Shown: positions 1 through 11,860, counted from the stretch's first letter. The stretch: 64,000 nucleotides of DNA from Lathyrus oleraceus (GCF_024323335.1 NC_066581.1:443945816-444009815); one strand, 5' to 3'. The notes: generated from the letters alone by a model not told the origin. Program-made: numbers and translations.

Positions 1-418
1 TATATTAGTAAGGTGCGATGGGATAATTGTAATATCCAACTGTTAAAACAATGGGTCAAACTTAACTAAACAAATTATAATAAGATTATATATGTTTAGA
101 AGCAAGAGTTGGGAATAATCCATATGATGGATTAGAATAAGGAGTTATTCACCCAATTGAAATTTTCGAGAGTTGTATGAGATACAATTGGAAGGAGTTC
201 CTACCTAAATAACCTAGTTTTGTGTAATCCGCCTACGCGGACTTAGAACGAAGTGAAATATGGACCTCGACCCACTAGAAAATCTTCCAACGGGATTTTC
301 CGAATCAGATGATGAGGGTCATTTGTTTTGAGTAAAATAGTGGGAGCATGTTTAATTAAAGGCCTAATTAAATATGTCAATAATACTTATATTTTCATTA
401 TTTCTTATGTAGATTACC
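1..418 (+). other. 5' leader of the Copia element (partial)
   Basis: This stretch precedes the gag start and has no ORF of note. No primer binding site of the TGGTATCAGAGC type is present, so the leader continues to the left. Several Angela-type elements have long leaders, which agrees with this. Confidence 0.7.
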
Positions 419-3400
419 ATGACAACAAACACCTCTAACAACATTTTGCGATCGATCCTTGACAAGGAAAAATTGTCTGGGACAAATTTTCTGGATTGGC
501 ACCGAAACCTGAGGATTGTCCTCAAACATGATAAAAAGCTGTATGTCTTGGAGACACCTGTTCCTGAAGAGGAACCTCCTAGTTCTGCACCTAAGGCAGA
601 AAGAGATGCTTATAAGAAGCATGTCGATGATGCCAATGAAACTGCCTGTCTCATGCTAGCTACCATGAACTCAGAATTGCAAAAGCAACATGAGAACATG
701 TCGGCATTCGATATGATCGAACACCTGAAGCTGCTCTATCAAGAGCAAGCAAGGCATGAGAGGTTTGAAATTTCAAAAGCCCTTTTTCAAGGCAAGTTAG
801 CTGAGGGAGCCTCTGTAGGTCCCCATGTACTCAAGATGATTGGGTATGTGGAAAACCTTGACAGACTGGGTTTTCCCCTCGGAAAGGAACTTGCGACTGA
901 TTTGATCTTGCAATCGTTGCCAGATAGATTCAGTCAGTTTGTCCTAAATTTCAATATGAATGATATGGACAAATCGCTTCCTGAGCTGCTAGCCATGTTA
1001 AGAACGGCTGAGCAGAATCTGAAGTCAAAAGGGAAGTCCATTCTGATGATCGGAAATGGAAAGAGACAGAACAAAAGGCCCATCAAGCAGGGTGATAAAG
1101 GGAAAGGCAAGGAAGTTGTCAAACCCAAACCCACCGTTGCTGCTTTGAAGCCTAGTGGAGGCATAGCAAAAGCAGGCACCTGCTTCCATTGCGGTAAAAC
1201 CGGACACTGGAAGAGAAACTGCCCAAAGTACCTGGAAGATAAGAAGAATGGAGTAGAGACTTCAACTTCAGGTATTTTTGTTATTGAAATTAATTTATCT
1301 ACTTCTGTGACATGGGTATTAGATACTGGATGTGGTTCTCACATTTGTACAAATGTGCAGGGACTAAAAAGGAGTAGAAAATTGGCAAAAGGTGAAGTCG
1401 ACCTACGAGTTGGAAATGGAGCAAAGGTTGCTGCTTTAGCCGTAGGAACTTATGGATTGACTTTACCTAGTGGTTTAATAATTCAGTTAGAGAACTGTTA
1501 TTATGTACCTGCAATTAGCAGGAATATTATTTCCGTTTCTTGTTTGGACAAGTTTGGTTTTTCATTTATAATAAAGAACAATTGTTGCTCAATTTATTTG
1601 AATGATATATTCTATGCTACTGCACAGATGAACAATGGACTATATGTCCTTGATCTTGAAATGCCTATTTATAACATTAATACTAAAAGGATGAAACCAA
1701 ATGAGTTAAATCCAACTTACCTTTGGCATTGTCGGTTAGGCCACATAAATGAGAAACGCATTTCCAAACTCCATAAAGATGGGCTCTTGGACTCTTTTGA
1801 TTATGAATCATATGAGACATGCAGATCTTGTTTAATTGGAAAGATGACAAAGTCCCCATTCACAGGAAAAGGTGAAAGGGCTAATGATCTTTTGGCCCTC
1901 ATACATACTGATGTATGCGGACCACTGAACATACCAGCCAGAGGAGGTTTTCAATACTTCATCACATTTACTGATGATTTCAGTAGATATGGTTATGTGT
2001 ATTTAATGAAACACAAATCAGAGTCCTTTGAAAAGTTCAAGGAATTCAAGAATGAAGTACAAAACCAACTAGGTAAGAATATTAAAACTCTTCGATCAGA
2101 TCGAGGTGGTGAGTATTTAAGCCTAGAGTTTGATGACCATCTAAAAGAGTGTGGGATACTATCCCAACTTACTCCTCCTGGAACACCCCAATGGAATGGT
2201 GTATCTGAGAGAAGAAATCGAACCCTGTTGGACATGGTCCGATCCATGATGAGTCACGCCGATCTTCCAAACTCCTTTTGGGGACATGCGCTATTGACAG
2301 CAGCTTACACACTTAACCGTGTTCCATCCAAAAAGGTTGATAAAACACCATATGAGATATGGAGTGGTAAGAGACCACATATGTCTTACATGAAGATTTG
2401 GGGTTGCGAAGTTTATGTGAAACGACAAATTTCAACTAAGCTTGAGCCCAAATCTGACCAATGCTTATTTGTGGGGTATCCTAAAGAAACAAGAGGATAT
2501 TACTTCTACAATCCTTCTGAGGGCAAAGTGTTTGTCGCTCGAACTGGAGTTTTCCTAGAAAAGGATTTTATTTCCAAAGGAACCAGTGGGAGGAAAGTAG
2601 AGCTTGAAGAAATTCAAGAATCGCAAAGCATTGATACACCTATGGAGGAATTAGAGCAGGAAACACAAGTAGTTGTGGAAGAACAACCTGCTCAAGTAGA
2701 ACAAGACCAGCGTAGGTCAAGCAGGATACGTCACCTACCTGAAAGATATGGATATCTCATAACAGATCAAGGTGATGTATTACTCATGGATCAAGATGAG
2801 CCTGTGACCTACCAAGAGGCCATAACTGGTCCCGAGTCTGAGAAGTGGCTAGAGGCCATGAAATCCGAAATAGATTCCATGTACACGAACCAAGTTTGGA
2901 ACTTGGTAGAACCTCCTGTAGGAGTTAATCCTATAGGATGCAAGTGGGTCTTCAAAAAGAAGACTGACATGGATGGCAAGGTACATACCTATAAGGCAAG
3001 ACTGGTTGCAAAAGGATATAAACAAATTCATGGCGTTGACTATGATGAAACCTTTTCACCAGTTGCAATGCTTAAATCTATTCGAATTTTACTTGCTATC
3101 GCTGCATATCATGATTATGAAATATGGCAAATGGATGTCAAAACTGCTTTCCTTAATGGGAATCTTCTTGAGGATGTGTACATGACACAACCTGAAGGAT
3201 TTGACATACCAGAAGAAGCCCATAAGATATGTAAGCTACAAAGATCAATCTATGGATTGAAGCAAGCTTCCAGAAGCTGGAATCTTCGTTTTGATGAAAC
3301 GGTAAAACAATATGGATTCATTAAGAACGAAGATGAGCCTTGTGTCTACAAGAAGGTTAGTGGGAGCATGATCGTGTTCCTGGTATTATATGTAGATGAC

Positions 3401-4378
3401 ATATTACTCATTGGAAACGATGTCCCTACCCTGCAACAAGTAAAGACTTGGTTGGGGAAATGCTTTTCTATGAAGGACCTAGGTGAAGCAGCCTATATAT
3501 TAGGAATCAGAATCTATAGAGATAGATCACAAAAACTGCTTGGCCTAAGTCAGAGTACATACATAGACAAAGTGCTGAGACGCTTTAATATGCATGATTC
3601 CAAGAAAGGATTCATACCTATGCAACATGGCCTGTGTCTATCAAAAACACAATCCCCTTCAACTAAGGAAGAAAGGGAACACATGAATAAGATTCCATAT
3701 GCATCTGCAATAGGATCTATCATGTATGCCATGTTATGTACTCGACCAGATGTCTCGTATGCTTTAAGTACAACGAGTAGGTACCAATCTGATCCTGGTG
3801 ATGCCCATTGGGTAGCTGTTAAGAATATCCTTAAGTACTTGAGAAGGACTAAGGAATCATTCTTGATATATGGAGGTCAGGAAGAGTTGGCTGTAATTGG
3901 TTACACTGATGCTAGCTTCCAGACAGATAAGGATGACTTTAGATCGCAATCTGGTTATGTGTTTTGCTTAAACGGTGGCGCTGTGAGCTGGAAAAGTTCA
4001 AAGCAAGATACAGTTGCTGATTCTACAACCGAGGCCGAGTATATTGCTGCCTCAAGTGCAGCAAAGGAAGCTGTTTGGATCAAAAAGTTCGTTAGTGAAC
4101 TTGACATAGTTCCTAGCATTGTGGATCCCATTGGTCTCTATTGTGATAACAATGGTGCTATCGCACAAGCTAAGGAGCCTAGATCTCACCAACGATCCAA
4201 ACACATACTTAGGCGTTATCACCTCATTCGAGAGATAATTGATAGAGGAGATGTGAAAATATGTAGAGTACCTACACTCGACAATATTGCTGACCCACTG
4301 ACAAAGCCTCTTGCGCAGCAGAAGCATGATGGCCATACTAGATCTATGGGCATTAGGGATATGTCTAATTGGCTCTAG
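419..4378 (+). CDS. Copia gag-pol polyprotein, intact
   Basis: One uninterrupted 1319-residue frame. It makes the capsid and the enzymes that copy element RNA into DNA and insert it. Domains in order: gag (about 1-240); a CCHC zinc knuckle at C255-C268 (CFHCGKTGHWKRNC); aspartic protease with LDTG around D302; GAG-preintegrase/HHCC at H437, H442, C468 and C471; integrase DDE at D498, D561 and E597; reverse transcriptase with YVDD at 991-994; and RNase H starting near the TDAS motif (D1164) and including AEYIA (about 1206). The length is usual for a single-frame Copia element. No frameshift or stop is seen, so it could still be functional. The start is the first ATG, followed by a typical Copia gag beginning. 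Gag and pol share one frame, so any gag excess must come from translation control or splicing not visible here. Confidence 0.95.
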   Translation: MTTNTSNNILRSILDKEKLSGTNFLDWHRNLRIVLKHDKKLYVLETPVPEEEPPSSAPKAERDAYKKHVDDANETACLMLATMNSELQKQHENMSAFDMIEHLKLLYQEQARHERFEISKALFQGKLAEGASVGPHVLKMIGYVENLDRLGFPLGKELATDLILQSLPDRFSQFVLNFNMNDMDKSLPELLAMLRTAEQNLKSKGKSILMIGNGKRQNKRPIKQGDKGKGKEVVKPKPTVAALKPSGGIAKAGTCFHCGKTGHWKRNCPKYLEDKKNGVETSTSGIFVIEINLSTSVTWVLDTGCGSHICTNVQGLKRSRKLAKGEVDLRVGNGAKVAALAVGTYGLTLPSGLIIQLENCYYVPAISRNIISVSCLDKFGFSFIIKNNCCSIYLNDIFYATAQMNNGLYVLDLEMPIYNINTKRMKPNELNPTYLWHCRLGHINEKRISKLHKDGLLDSFDYESYETCRSCLIGKMTKSPFTGKGERANDLLALIHTDVCGPLNIPARGGFQYFITFTDDFSRYGYVYLMKHKSESFEKFKEFKNEVQNQLGKNIKTLRSDRGGEYLSLEFDDHLKECGILSQLTPPGTPQWNGVSERRNRTLLDMVRSMMSHADLPNSFWGHALLTAAYTLNRVPSKKVDKTPYEIWSGKRPHMSYMKIWGCEVYVKRQISTKLEPKSDQCLFVGYPKETRGYYFYNPSEGKVFVARTGVFLEKDFISKGTSGRKVELEEIQESQSIDTPMEELEQETQVVVEEQPAQVEQDQRRSSRIRHLPERYGYLITDQGDVLLMDQDEPVTYQEAITGPESEKWLEAMKSEIDSMYTNQVWNLVEPPVGVNPIGCKWVFKKKTDMDGKVHTYKARLVAKGYKQIHGVDYDETFSPVAMLKSIRILLAIAAYHDYEIWQMDVKTAFLNGNLLEDVYMTQPEGFDIPEEAHKICKLQRSIYGLKQASRSWNLRFDETVKQYGFIKNEDEPCVYKKVSGSMIVFLVLYVDDILLIGNDVPTLQQVKTWLGKCFSMKDLGEAAYILGIRIYRDRSQKLLGLSQSTYIDKVLRRFNMHDSKKGFIPMQHGLCLSKTQSPSTKEEREHMNKIPYASAIGSIMYAMLCTRPDVSYALSTTSRYQSDPGDAHWVAVKNILKYLRRTKESFLIYGGQEELAVIGYTDASFQTDKDDFRSQSGYVFCLNGGAVSWKSSKQDTVADSTTEAEYIAASSAAKEAVWIKKFVSELDIVPSIVDPIGLYCDNNGAIAQAKEPRSHQRSKHILRRYHLIREIIDRGDVKICRVPTLDNIADPLTKPLAQQKHDGHTRSMGIRDMSNWL

Positions 4379-4381
4379 TGC

Positions 4382-4392
4382 TAGTGGGAGAT
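4382..4392 (+). promoter_or_regulatory. Polypurine tract of the Copia element
   Basis: TAGTGGGAGAT lies directly before the 3' LTR and three bases after the gag-pol stop. Purine-rich AGTGGGAGAT tracts at this place prime plus-strand DNA synthesis in Copia elements. Confidence 0.85.
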
Positions 4393-5743
4393 TGTTGGTG
4401 TAAGCCCTAGAGGCCAATACTTTTGGTACTTGTATCGAATTATTTATTAATAATAAAAAGGCATTTTTCTTTATTATGTTTGTTTAATAAAGTCCCTGGA
4501 ATAGATAGTCCATTTAATGTATCAAGTATGACTTAATCATGAGATCACATTAAACATAAGGACACTATTCTTAAAATGTCCGTAGTCAAGCTTTATTATG
4601 AAATGGGATAACATTAAAGCATGGAGACTATTATGTTTGTAGACTGATGATCACGTCTCATGGATCATGGATAAAGAGTTATCAAGTCTTAAACATAGGT
4701 ATGAATATTAAGAGTAATATTCATACTGGATTGACCCGCTATGAGAATACTATATAGAAAGTTATGCAAAGTGTCATAAGTTATTCTCATGGTGATAATA
4801 GTGTATACCACTCTTCGACCTGAAACCACTATGGATCCTAGATGTAGAGTCGAGTGCTTTATTGCTGATCCAACGTTGTCCGTAACTGGATAACCATAAA
4901 GGCAGTTGATAGGTACTCCACGAAGCATGCTGAGGGACATGAGTGTCCTAGATGGAATTTGCCAATCCTGCTTAACAGGATAAATGTCTATGGGCCCAAT
5001 ATTGAACTGGACAAGGGTGACATGGTCTATACCTTGTGTTCAATATAGACATAAGGGCAAAGGGGTAATTATACACATAATTATTATCACAGGAGGTTTT
5101 GTCAGATCACATGACATTTTCGTGACTTGGGTAGCAGTGATGTGTTGCTAGATACCGCTCACTGTTTATTATGTTAAATGCATGATTTAATATAATTGCC
5201 AACGCCGCGAAAACCTATAGGGTCACACACAAAGGACGGATTGATGAGAGATAGAATAATTAAGGAACATCGTAAGGTACGGTGTACTTAAGAAGAATAC
5301 GAAATATGGTAAAGTACCAAATACTTAAGTGATTTTGGCATATTCTGAGATATGGGCCAAAATGCACTTAAGTGGGCTTTTTGGCTTGAAGCCCACACAA
5401 GTGGTTCTATAAATAGAACCCCTTGGGTAGAAGCATTCACACTCCAGACAACACAACTGAAGAGTTGGAATTTCGTATCTCTCTCTCTCTCACTCAAAGC
5501 CTTCACTCACAAACAGCTAGCACTGCGATTGAAGGAATCCGTTCGTGTGGACTGAGTAGAGACGTTGTCATTGTTCAACGTTCGTGATCGCCCCGTGGAT
5601 CTGTATCAAAGGTTGATCATTGTCAAAGATCTGCACCAAAGGTTTGAATCGCCACAAGAGGTAACGATTCTATCACTGATCATGCTCATTCGTAAGGATC
5701 ATTAAAGGAGAAATTTTTATATTCCGCTGCGCCTTGGATGGCA
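4393..5743 (+). repeat. 3' LTR of the Copia element
   Basis: About 1351 bp, from TGTTGGTG to a CA at 5742-5743 (GGATGGCA). The left edge is set by the purine tract. The right edge is set by the return of Ogre ORF1 codons on the minus strand. It holds a good TATA box at 5407-5416 and a TC-rich stretch at about 5480-5500. The first bases could be TGTTGG or TTGG, so the left edge is uncertain by a few bases. Confidence 0.85.
5407..5416 (+). promoter_or_regulatory. TATA box in Copia LTR
   Basis: CTATAAATAG lies about 1.0 kb into the LTR, a plausible place for the promoter at the end of U3. A CT-rich initiator-like stretch follows about 70 bp downstream. Confidence 0.6.
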
Positions 5744-5843
5744 ATTCTCCCTCATCTAATACATAAGATGTCAGATTCCTTAACTCCTTCACATCGGGCT
5801 GTTTAAAGCTGTACTTCTTCGTATGCCTTTTTGGTCTTTCCAT
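5744..5843 (-). pseudogene. Ogre A ORF1, N-terminal fragment cut by the Copia insertion
   Basis: On the minus strand an ATG at 5843 opens a frame with KKYSF and VKELRNLTSYVLD. This matches the beginning of ORF1 in Ogre B near 55590-55630 (KKYSF, LKELRKLSSFVLD). The frame then runs straight into the Copia LTR, so the rest of ORF1 is displaced to the left, outside the window. ORF1 is the extra reading frame that precedes gag in Ogre elements; its biochemical role is not established. Confidence 0.8.
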
Positions 5844-6830
5844 GTCTGAAAATTTTGCAAATAAACCCTTTAAGTTCCTTGAAAATTTTCTTCTTTTTTT
5901 TTTGATGACATGAATGCATGAATGTAACAATCACACTCAAGGATCAAGCAAAGCACACCAAACAAAGGTCGTGGGAAAGCTCATTGTATCCCCTAATATC
6001 ATCCATCCATTTTGGTGGATTTAGGTTTTCACCTTATCGACACCCAAGTTCCATTGATATTAACGGTACATGAACCGGCTCTAACATCCTTAATATCAAT
6101 CATCCATTTTGGTAGATTTAGGTTTTACACCTTATCAATACCCAAGTTCCATTGATATTAACGATGTTTGAACGACTCAACCACGAATCACGAGTTTGCT
6201 GAGAGTCACGAGCATGGAGTCTTGGTTAAGAACCACCCAATGGGAGTGTACTAGGGTTTAAACCTGCCAGACATGTTCTACCAGAGGTTCCCATAATCAT
6301 CGTCCCATCTCTCGGATATTATCGGAGGATAGAATACTCGTATTCCAAAAATATTCTCAAGAGAGACTCTTATGAGTGTAGTATCGCGTAACAATCGCAT
6401 CAGAACTTACATCTGAACGACCTCCGCACTACGTCCTAAAAATAGGCTAAGATGGGTTTGGTAAACTAAGGTCCTTGGCTTCTAAGGCACATGATTGAAC
6501 GAATAATGCCTAACCACAAATAACTTGTGTGACGTTATCAATCCAACATGACCTCCACCAAGTGAATGGACTCGCAAGTCAACTGGCTAAGGAATACTCC
6601 ACACCAGTCAACAAGATTATGCCATTCTCCTATCCTAGAGTGCACTCGAGTTCGGGTATAGAACTCATCTCACAGAGATCACCAAAGCAAACAGCAATTG
6701 TATATCAAGCAATTCAAACATTACAATCAATACGGTTATCCCAAATTGTACAAAAATATGCCAAATAACACATAACAAATATCATCCAACAAGAGTGAAA
6801 AGTAGGCAATACCACCGGGGAAAATCTCTT
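5844..6830 (-). other. Ogre A 5' leader between PBS and ORF1
   Basis: Untranslated leader, read on the minus strand. It aligns by eye with the Ogre B leader at 55640-56498: the same phrases about a GAGTCACGAGCATGGAGT block and a GGAGTGTACTA block occur in both. It includes a local duplication not present in B (6004-6168). No coding frame is convincing. Confidence 0.75.
5996..6168. repeat. 97-bp tandem duplication in the Ogre A leader
   Basis: Two copies of a unit beginning near CCATTTTGGT at 6007 and again at 6104, each running through CACCTTATC and CCCAAGTTCCATTGATATTAACG. The Ogre B leader has one degenerate copy (about 55803-55870), so the duplication arose in the A lineage. Confidence 0.8.
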
Positions 6831-6850
6831 TTCCCCAGCAGAGTCGCCAC
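6831..6850 (-). promoter_or_regulatory. Ogre A primer binding site (tRNA-Arg type)
   Basis: On the minus strand the site reads GTGGCGACTCTGCTGGGGAA, directly after the LTR end. Ogre elements are known for a tRNA-Arg-type PBS with this GTGGCGACTC-TGCTGGGG core. It fixes the LTR/leader boundary and the minus orientation. Confidence 0.85.
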
Positions 6851-7860
6851 TTTTCTGTAGCGGTGTATTCGTCGCTATATGATTTATTGATTAAACCATA
6901 AGCAAAGCATACAATGAATCGAGTCGCCACCGCACTTTTATTTATCCTAAGGACTGGTTAAAAAGCGAACAAAAACCTAAGAAGTTTTACACGTAGAAAA
7001 CTAATGAAAAAGATCAGAGAATCTGGGTAAGGGGTAAATTACGCAATGGGAAGGTGTTAGGCACCCATCACGTCCTAGGTACTCCTAGGGAGCCCTTTTC
7101 ACACTTGTTGTATAAGAAATGTTTATTTGTTTTGACATATTGTGCAAACATGAATGGGATGATAAGAAAAGAATGTACAAGTTAGTTATTTTTGTGTTCG
7201 AACGGATGAACCCGTTGCCTACGTACCTTCCATCAAAGGTAAGGATCAAAACGCCGTAGTTCGGCTAAAAGATTTCCAAAAATTAGTGAGTTCAATTTTA
7301 AAACACAAGCACTAAGGCTTTTCATTACCAATGGGAGAAAACTCAACCAACATCAACAATCCACCATGCGAGGACGGCTTCAACATACTAGTGAGGGGTT
7401 AACCCTATAATAAGTATGGAAGACTTACAATCAACTCATTAAGGATAAGGTAAGATTTACATCAACCACTATGGTAATTGAAACCTAAGGCTAATGTATG
7501 AAAACATATTAACAATGGACAAAGCCAAAACAATTGAATGGGTGAAGTTAATTGATTATGATTATTCACAAAATATGGTCAAGGTATGATTAAGATTGAT
7601 TCAAAGGAGTGTTATGAAAAGTGGAGTTTGAAAAAGTCAAGGACTTATGGTCCAAGTTTCTAATTTGAAAAGAGGTGAGAATGTTTGCACAACAAGTCAA
7701 AGTTTTTGAAAGCAAAGTGTGAAAAAGTTTAGGACAAAAAGGGCATGGATGATGGAATGTACAACTTCTTATAAAGGTTCACCTCTTGAAATCATATAGA
7801 AGATGATTCAAGTGTGTCCTTAGGAATAGGCACCAAAGCAAGTGAGCAAAGAAAGCGAGG

Positions 7861-8056
7861 TGATACCGGATGCCATCCATGGTCTTATACCAATCTCACA
7901 CACAAAAGTGGATATCGGATACCAATAAATGGGTTTACACCAATCTCCTAAAACAAAACAATGATACCGGATGCCATCAATGGTCTTATACCAATCTCAC
8001 AAAAGAAAAAAGCGGATATCGGATACCAATAAATGGGTTTACACCAATCTCCTAAA
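7861..8056. repeat. 101-bp tandem duplication in Ogre A LTR
   Basis: TGATACCGGATGCCATC occurs at 7861 and 7962. Each copy continues through TGGTCTTATACCAATCTC and GGATACCAATAAATGGGTTT. A more degenerate third unit may begin near 8069. The copies are nearly identical, suggesting a recent slip or unequal exchange. Confidence 0.85.
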
Positions 8057-11000
8057 GTAAACAAAACTTGGATGTCGGATGCCAAATCTATCAGGACTTA
8101 TACCAACCTCCAAAGGATGATCATAGGAATACAAATGCCACATCACAGGGACTTACAATTGCATCCTCTCATACAACAAACAAGAGCAAAGAAGATATGA
8201 GTGACCAGTGAGGTCTTACACTCTATCCTTCCATATCATGGGAACAAAAGCCAATCCACATGGACTTACAATTGTCCTCAATGGGCAAACAAACATAGAT
8301 CACAAGGATATGCAATAATGATCATACAAGAATTAACAATCAATAATGATGAATGCACAATGGCAAGCAAGCATGTACAAATGCAACAAGCAATCAAGCA
8401 AACAAAGTCATTTAACACCCACTATAACCAAACAATTAGGCTCAATCAAAGGGTTTGACTTAAAAAGTCAACTGGAATAGGTGAATGGCGCTCTTAACCT
8501 TGACATTGAGAGCCAAGGTGAAGCAGATGAAAGGATATGAGGGGTGTGCCTCATCACTCTTATCCCTGGTCAGGGAGAGCATTGAATATAAGAAGGTGGG
8601 GGAGTTCAGAAAGATGGAACTCTCCCCCCAAAGTATAGACTCAATAGATCTTGGGTTTTACTCAACATGCATCAAACACAAGTAGTGTGAGCAATGTGAG
8701 TGACTCAAAGAATAGTAGGAGATAGGCTACATATCTCTTTTGTCTACCAATTGCCTCACATGAGGTCTTTACCTGCTTGGGGACAAATTTAAACAATCAC
8801 AAACATCGCCTCTTAAGGAGGACTTCAGACAGTTGCCTGGCTAAATAACGAGCCAGGTCTTCCATACTACATGAAGAAGAAGGTGCTATACCTCAATGCA
8901 AATGTTATACAAGCAAAGCAATGCAAGTTCTCAAAGAACTATTAGCGACTATGGTACCTGAAATCAATCAAATATAATCAGTACCAATCACAAAGTCAAA
9001 GACAAGCAAGGTAAAAACCAACAGATAACACAATCAAACATGTGCAAAGCACAAAGCTCAAAGCTCAAATGAGCTAAGCACCCTACAAAACAAACAAGTT
9101 AGTTTACAATAGTGAAATGAACCAACTCAATCAACTTGCATTAATTCCTTTAAAGTACTTTGCTTCTTAACCTGAAAAGTCAAAGTCAAACTCAAACATG
9201 AGAAGTAAGACCACTAGGCCAAGCCTAGGGTCAAAAGGAGGTGAAAAATTCAAAACAGCAAGTGAAAAATGATCACAACCAAGATTTATCAATTAAGAAG
9301 AAGGACCAATTGGTCTCATATCAAAACAATGCACCAAATTCATTTCATGCACAATTTAGGTCAAAGTAGGCAAGTGTGAACCACATATGAGCAAACAGGA
9401 TGATTACCATCAAACAAACACCAAAACAGCTCAATAAATTCCACAAAAATTCCAATCTAAACAGAACACATTCAATGAGTAGCATATCAAATTTCATGTT
9501 ATTTGGACCAGAGGAAGTAGGGAAATTAAATCCAAGAAATCATGGTATGCAAAAATCAACCCAAACAAGGTCAAAAAGTGTACACCAACTTCAAGCAAGT
9601 GTAAAACAGAAATCAATCATTGGAAATGAATGGGACCAAAGCCAAAGTGAAGTTAGACATGTTAATAAACACTCCACCAAATTTCATCTTCATATGATAA
9701 GGAATGAGCATTTTACAAGCTATGGAAGTCAATCACTCAAACAAGGTTCACAAAATGGTAAACAGCAAACAAAAATACCAATTAAATAGAAAATGTATCA
9801 AAAATTCCTAAACAAAATCATGGTGAAACTAGACATACATATGATATCAAATGCAAAAATCCAGGGCAAAATACATAGCATAGGCCTAGAAAATAAAATC
9901 AAGAACATAGCCTAACATAGTGTGACACACATTGTCACACTCATGAAGATCACATCATATCTCTCTAACCAGGGACTCAAAATTATCAAACTATACACCA
10001 AAATCACCAAAAAAGAGTCAAGAACATGCCTAAAAAATTTCATTCATTTTGGATAATGCATGATTATTTCATGATCAATATGGCAAAACATACATATGAT
10101 GCATACATGTCAAAGATCATTAGGCAAATTAAAAAATACACCAGGCACAACTTCCATTATCATACCTAAAAAAAACTAGGGGAAATTTGGAGTTCAACAA
10201 AAAAATCCCCATGGAATTTGGATTAGAATTGAATTAATTATGAATTTTAGAAGTTAGGTTAAAATATGAAATAATTATTTAAAGGTTTAAAATGAATTAA
10301 TTAACCAGCGTGGCAATTTTGTAATTCTGGACAGCCAGGGGCAAAACGCCTCGTTTCATTAAAATGCATGGCGTCACGTGATTGGTCCGGCGCGGCGGGA
10401 AACCGGTTTTTAAAATTGAAGGCCAGGCGGAAGGATCTAACACGCGTTTTGGAAGAGATTTTCGAGCGTTCTTCGCATTTCTCATGCTGTTCATCATCAA
10501 CATCACTTTTTGCTACCAAAACTAACAAACTATATATGGATGTGTTCGTCTTTCAACCAGGATCATGAATCTAGCAAGCATTTCAATTAATTTCACTCAT
10601 GCTAACGAGATCGAGCCAAAACAGTTTTGCATTCAAATGTTCAAATCAAGATATCTTCACTAATACTCAATGATTTAGCACGACTCGAATTGCAGTCTAT
10701 TCTATGTCGCAAGATCTATCTAAACCACATGTGTATTTCAAGAATCGAAGCTTTCGAAATTTTACCTTGTGATTGTGCAGCTGCGGTAATCGTGGTTGTT
10801 AGGTCTCAATTGATGAAAACAGATGGTGTACAATGTTGTAGGAGGTTGATGCAAGGTGCAGCTCAGCTCAACAATGCCTGAATCAGTGGAAATTGCCAAC
10901 TGCCATGGAAGCTCCTTGTTGCAACAGTTGGAGTTTTTGCTCGATTCTTGCTCCAATTGCCACAAACAGAAATCCCTAACCACCTGCAGATGAAGAATCA

Positions 11001-11147
11001 ACAAAGAACTAGCAAAAGCCTTGGTGAATTCTTGATGAATTGATGAAAAAAAGTGAATGTGCAAAATGTGAAAATTGAGAGAATTTGTGAGTTTTTGGAT
11101 TGGATCTGAAAAAATGATTGTCGATTTCGTTTTCTGTTATGATTAGG

Positions 11148-11156
11148 CTTTTATAT
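11148..11156 (-). promoter_or_regulatory. Putative TATA box, Ogre A LTR
   Basis: Minus strand ATATAAAAG, about 1.15 kb from the LTR start. LTR2 and LTR C have CTATAAATAC in a comparable place. This is prediction only. Confidence 0.45.
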
Positions 11157-11860
11157 CATCACTTAATCCATGCCTTAATCATGTTTAGCATAATTTGGAT
11201 GATTAGCAAAATGAAGCTTGTTATGGAAATTGGCCAATTTGCCCTTTCTCATTTAAGACCAATGAAACAGTGATTTTTCTCTTGCAGCAAGTCACAAATT
11301 GCATTTGGAAGTGAATAGAATTGGTTTCATATGGAAATTCCATGTATTTTGAAATTTGGCCTTTTTCCCCACCAAAAATTAAATGGTTCACTTGAAAAAT
11401 GACCTTTTTGTGTGAAGGTTTTTGATAAAATGTGATGATGGATTTGGATAGTACACATCAAATGGGATTTGCTCAAAGAAGAATCACCCAATTTGGCCTA
11501 ATGGTTTGAAAGATATGCCACTTTGAAATTCCAAAATTCTTGAAAATGATTTGATCATAACTTGCCAACCATAAATGGGAAATGAGTGTTCTTGGACTTT
11601 TTGGAAAGGCAAGAACAAGATCTTCAACTTTCATGTTGGACAAATTTTGATTTTAAGCTTGGTTCATGATGTAATTTTGAGGAGAATGACTTTCCATTTT
11701 GGGCAGGTGAAAATTACAGGTCATTGCCATTTTTGGAAACTTTTTGCCTGACTTCAAAACCTTCACTGTGGGTGTTTGAAATGCCATATGAAGCTTATAT
11801 GGACATGAATGAGACCTTTCCAATCATCTCACACCTTACAAATCCTGATTAAATGCACAG

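Larger units (their letters stand above)
1..5743 (+). mobile_element. Ty1/Copia LTR retrotransposon (Angela/TAR/Tork type), 5' LTR outside window
   Basis: The order is leader, one long gag-pol frame, purine tract, then a 1.35-kb LTR, which is a complete Copia layout except for the 5' LTR and primer binding site, both left of position 1. Integrase precedes reverse transcriptase, which defines Copia. The LTR opening (TGTTGGTGTAAGCCCTAGAG) resembles the BARE/Angela group, so I place it there with moderate confidence. The right LTR edge falls inside a minus-strand Ogre ORF1, so the element inserted into Ogre A. The matching target duplication cannot be tested because the left end is not in the window. 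Confidence 0.92.

Noticed and set aside
9400..9789. 129-residue open frame in the Ogre A LTR
   Set aside because: Composition is rich in Q, K, N, S and H without any domain, it lies in LTR sequence, and no matching frame is evident in LTR C.
10296..10568. Overlapping short frames on both strands near the Ogre A LTR middle
   Set aside because: They overlap each other, lack domains and fall in a GC-richer part of the LTR likely to be regulatory.
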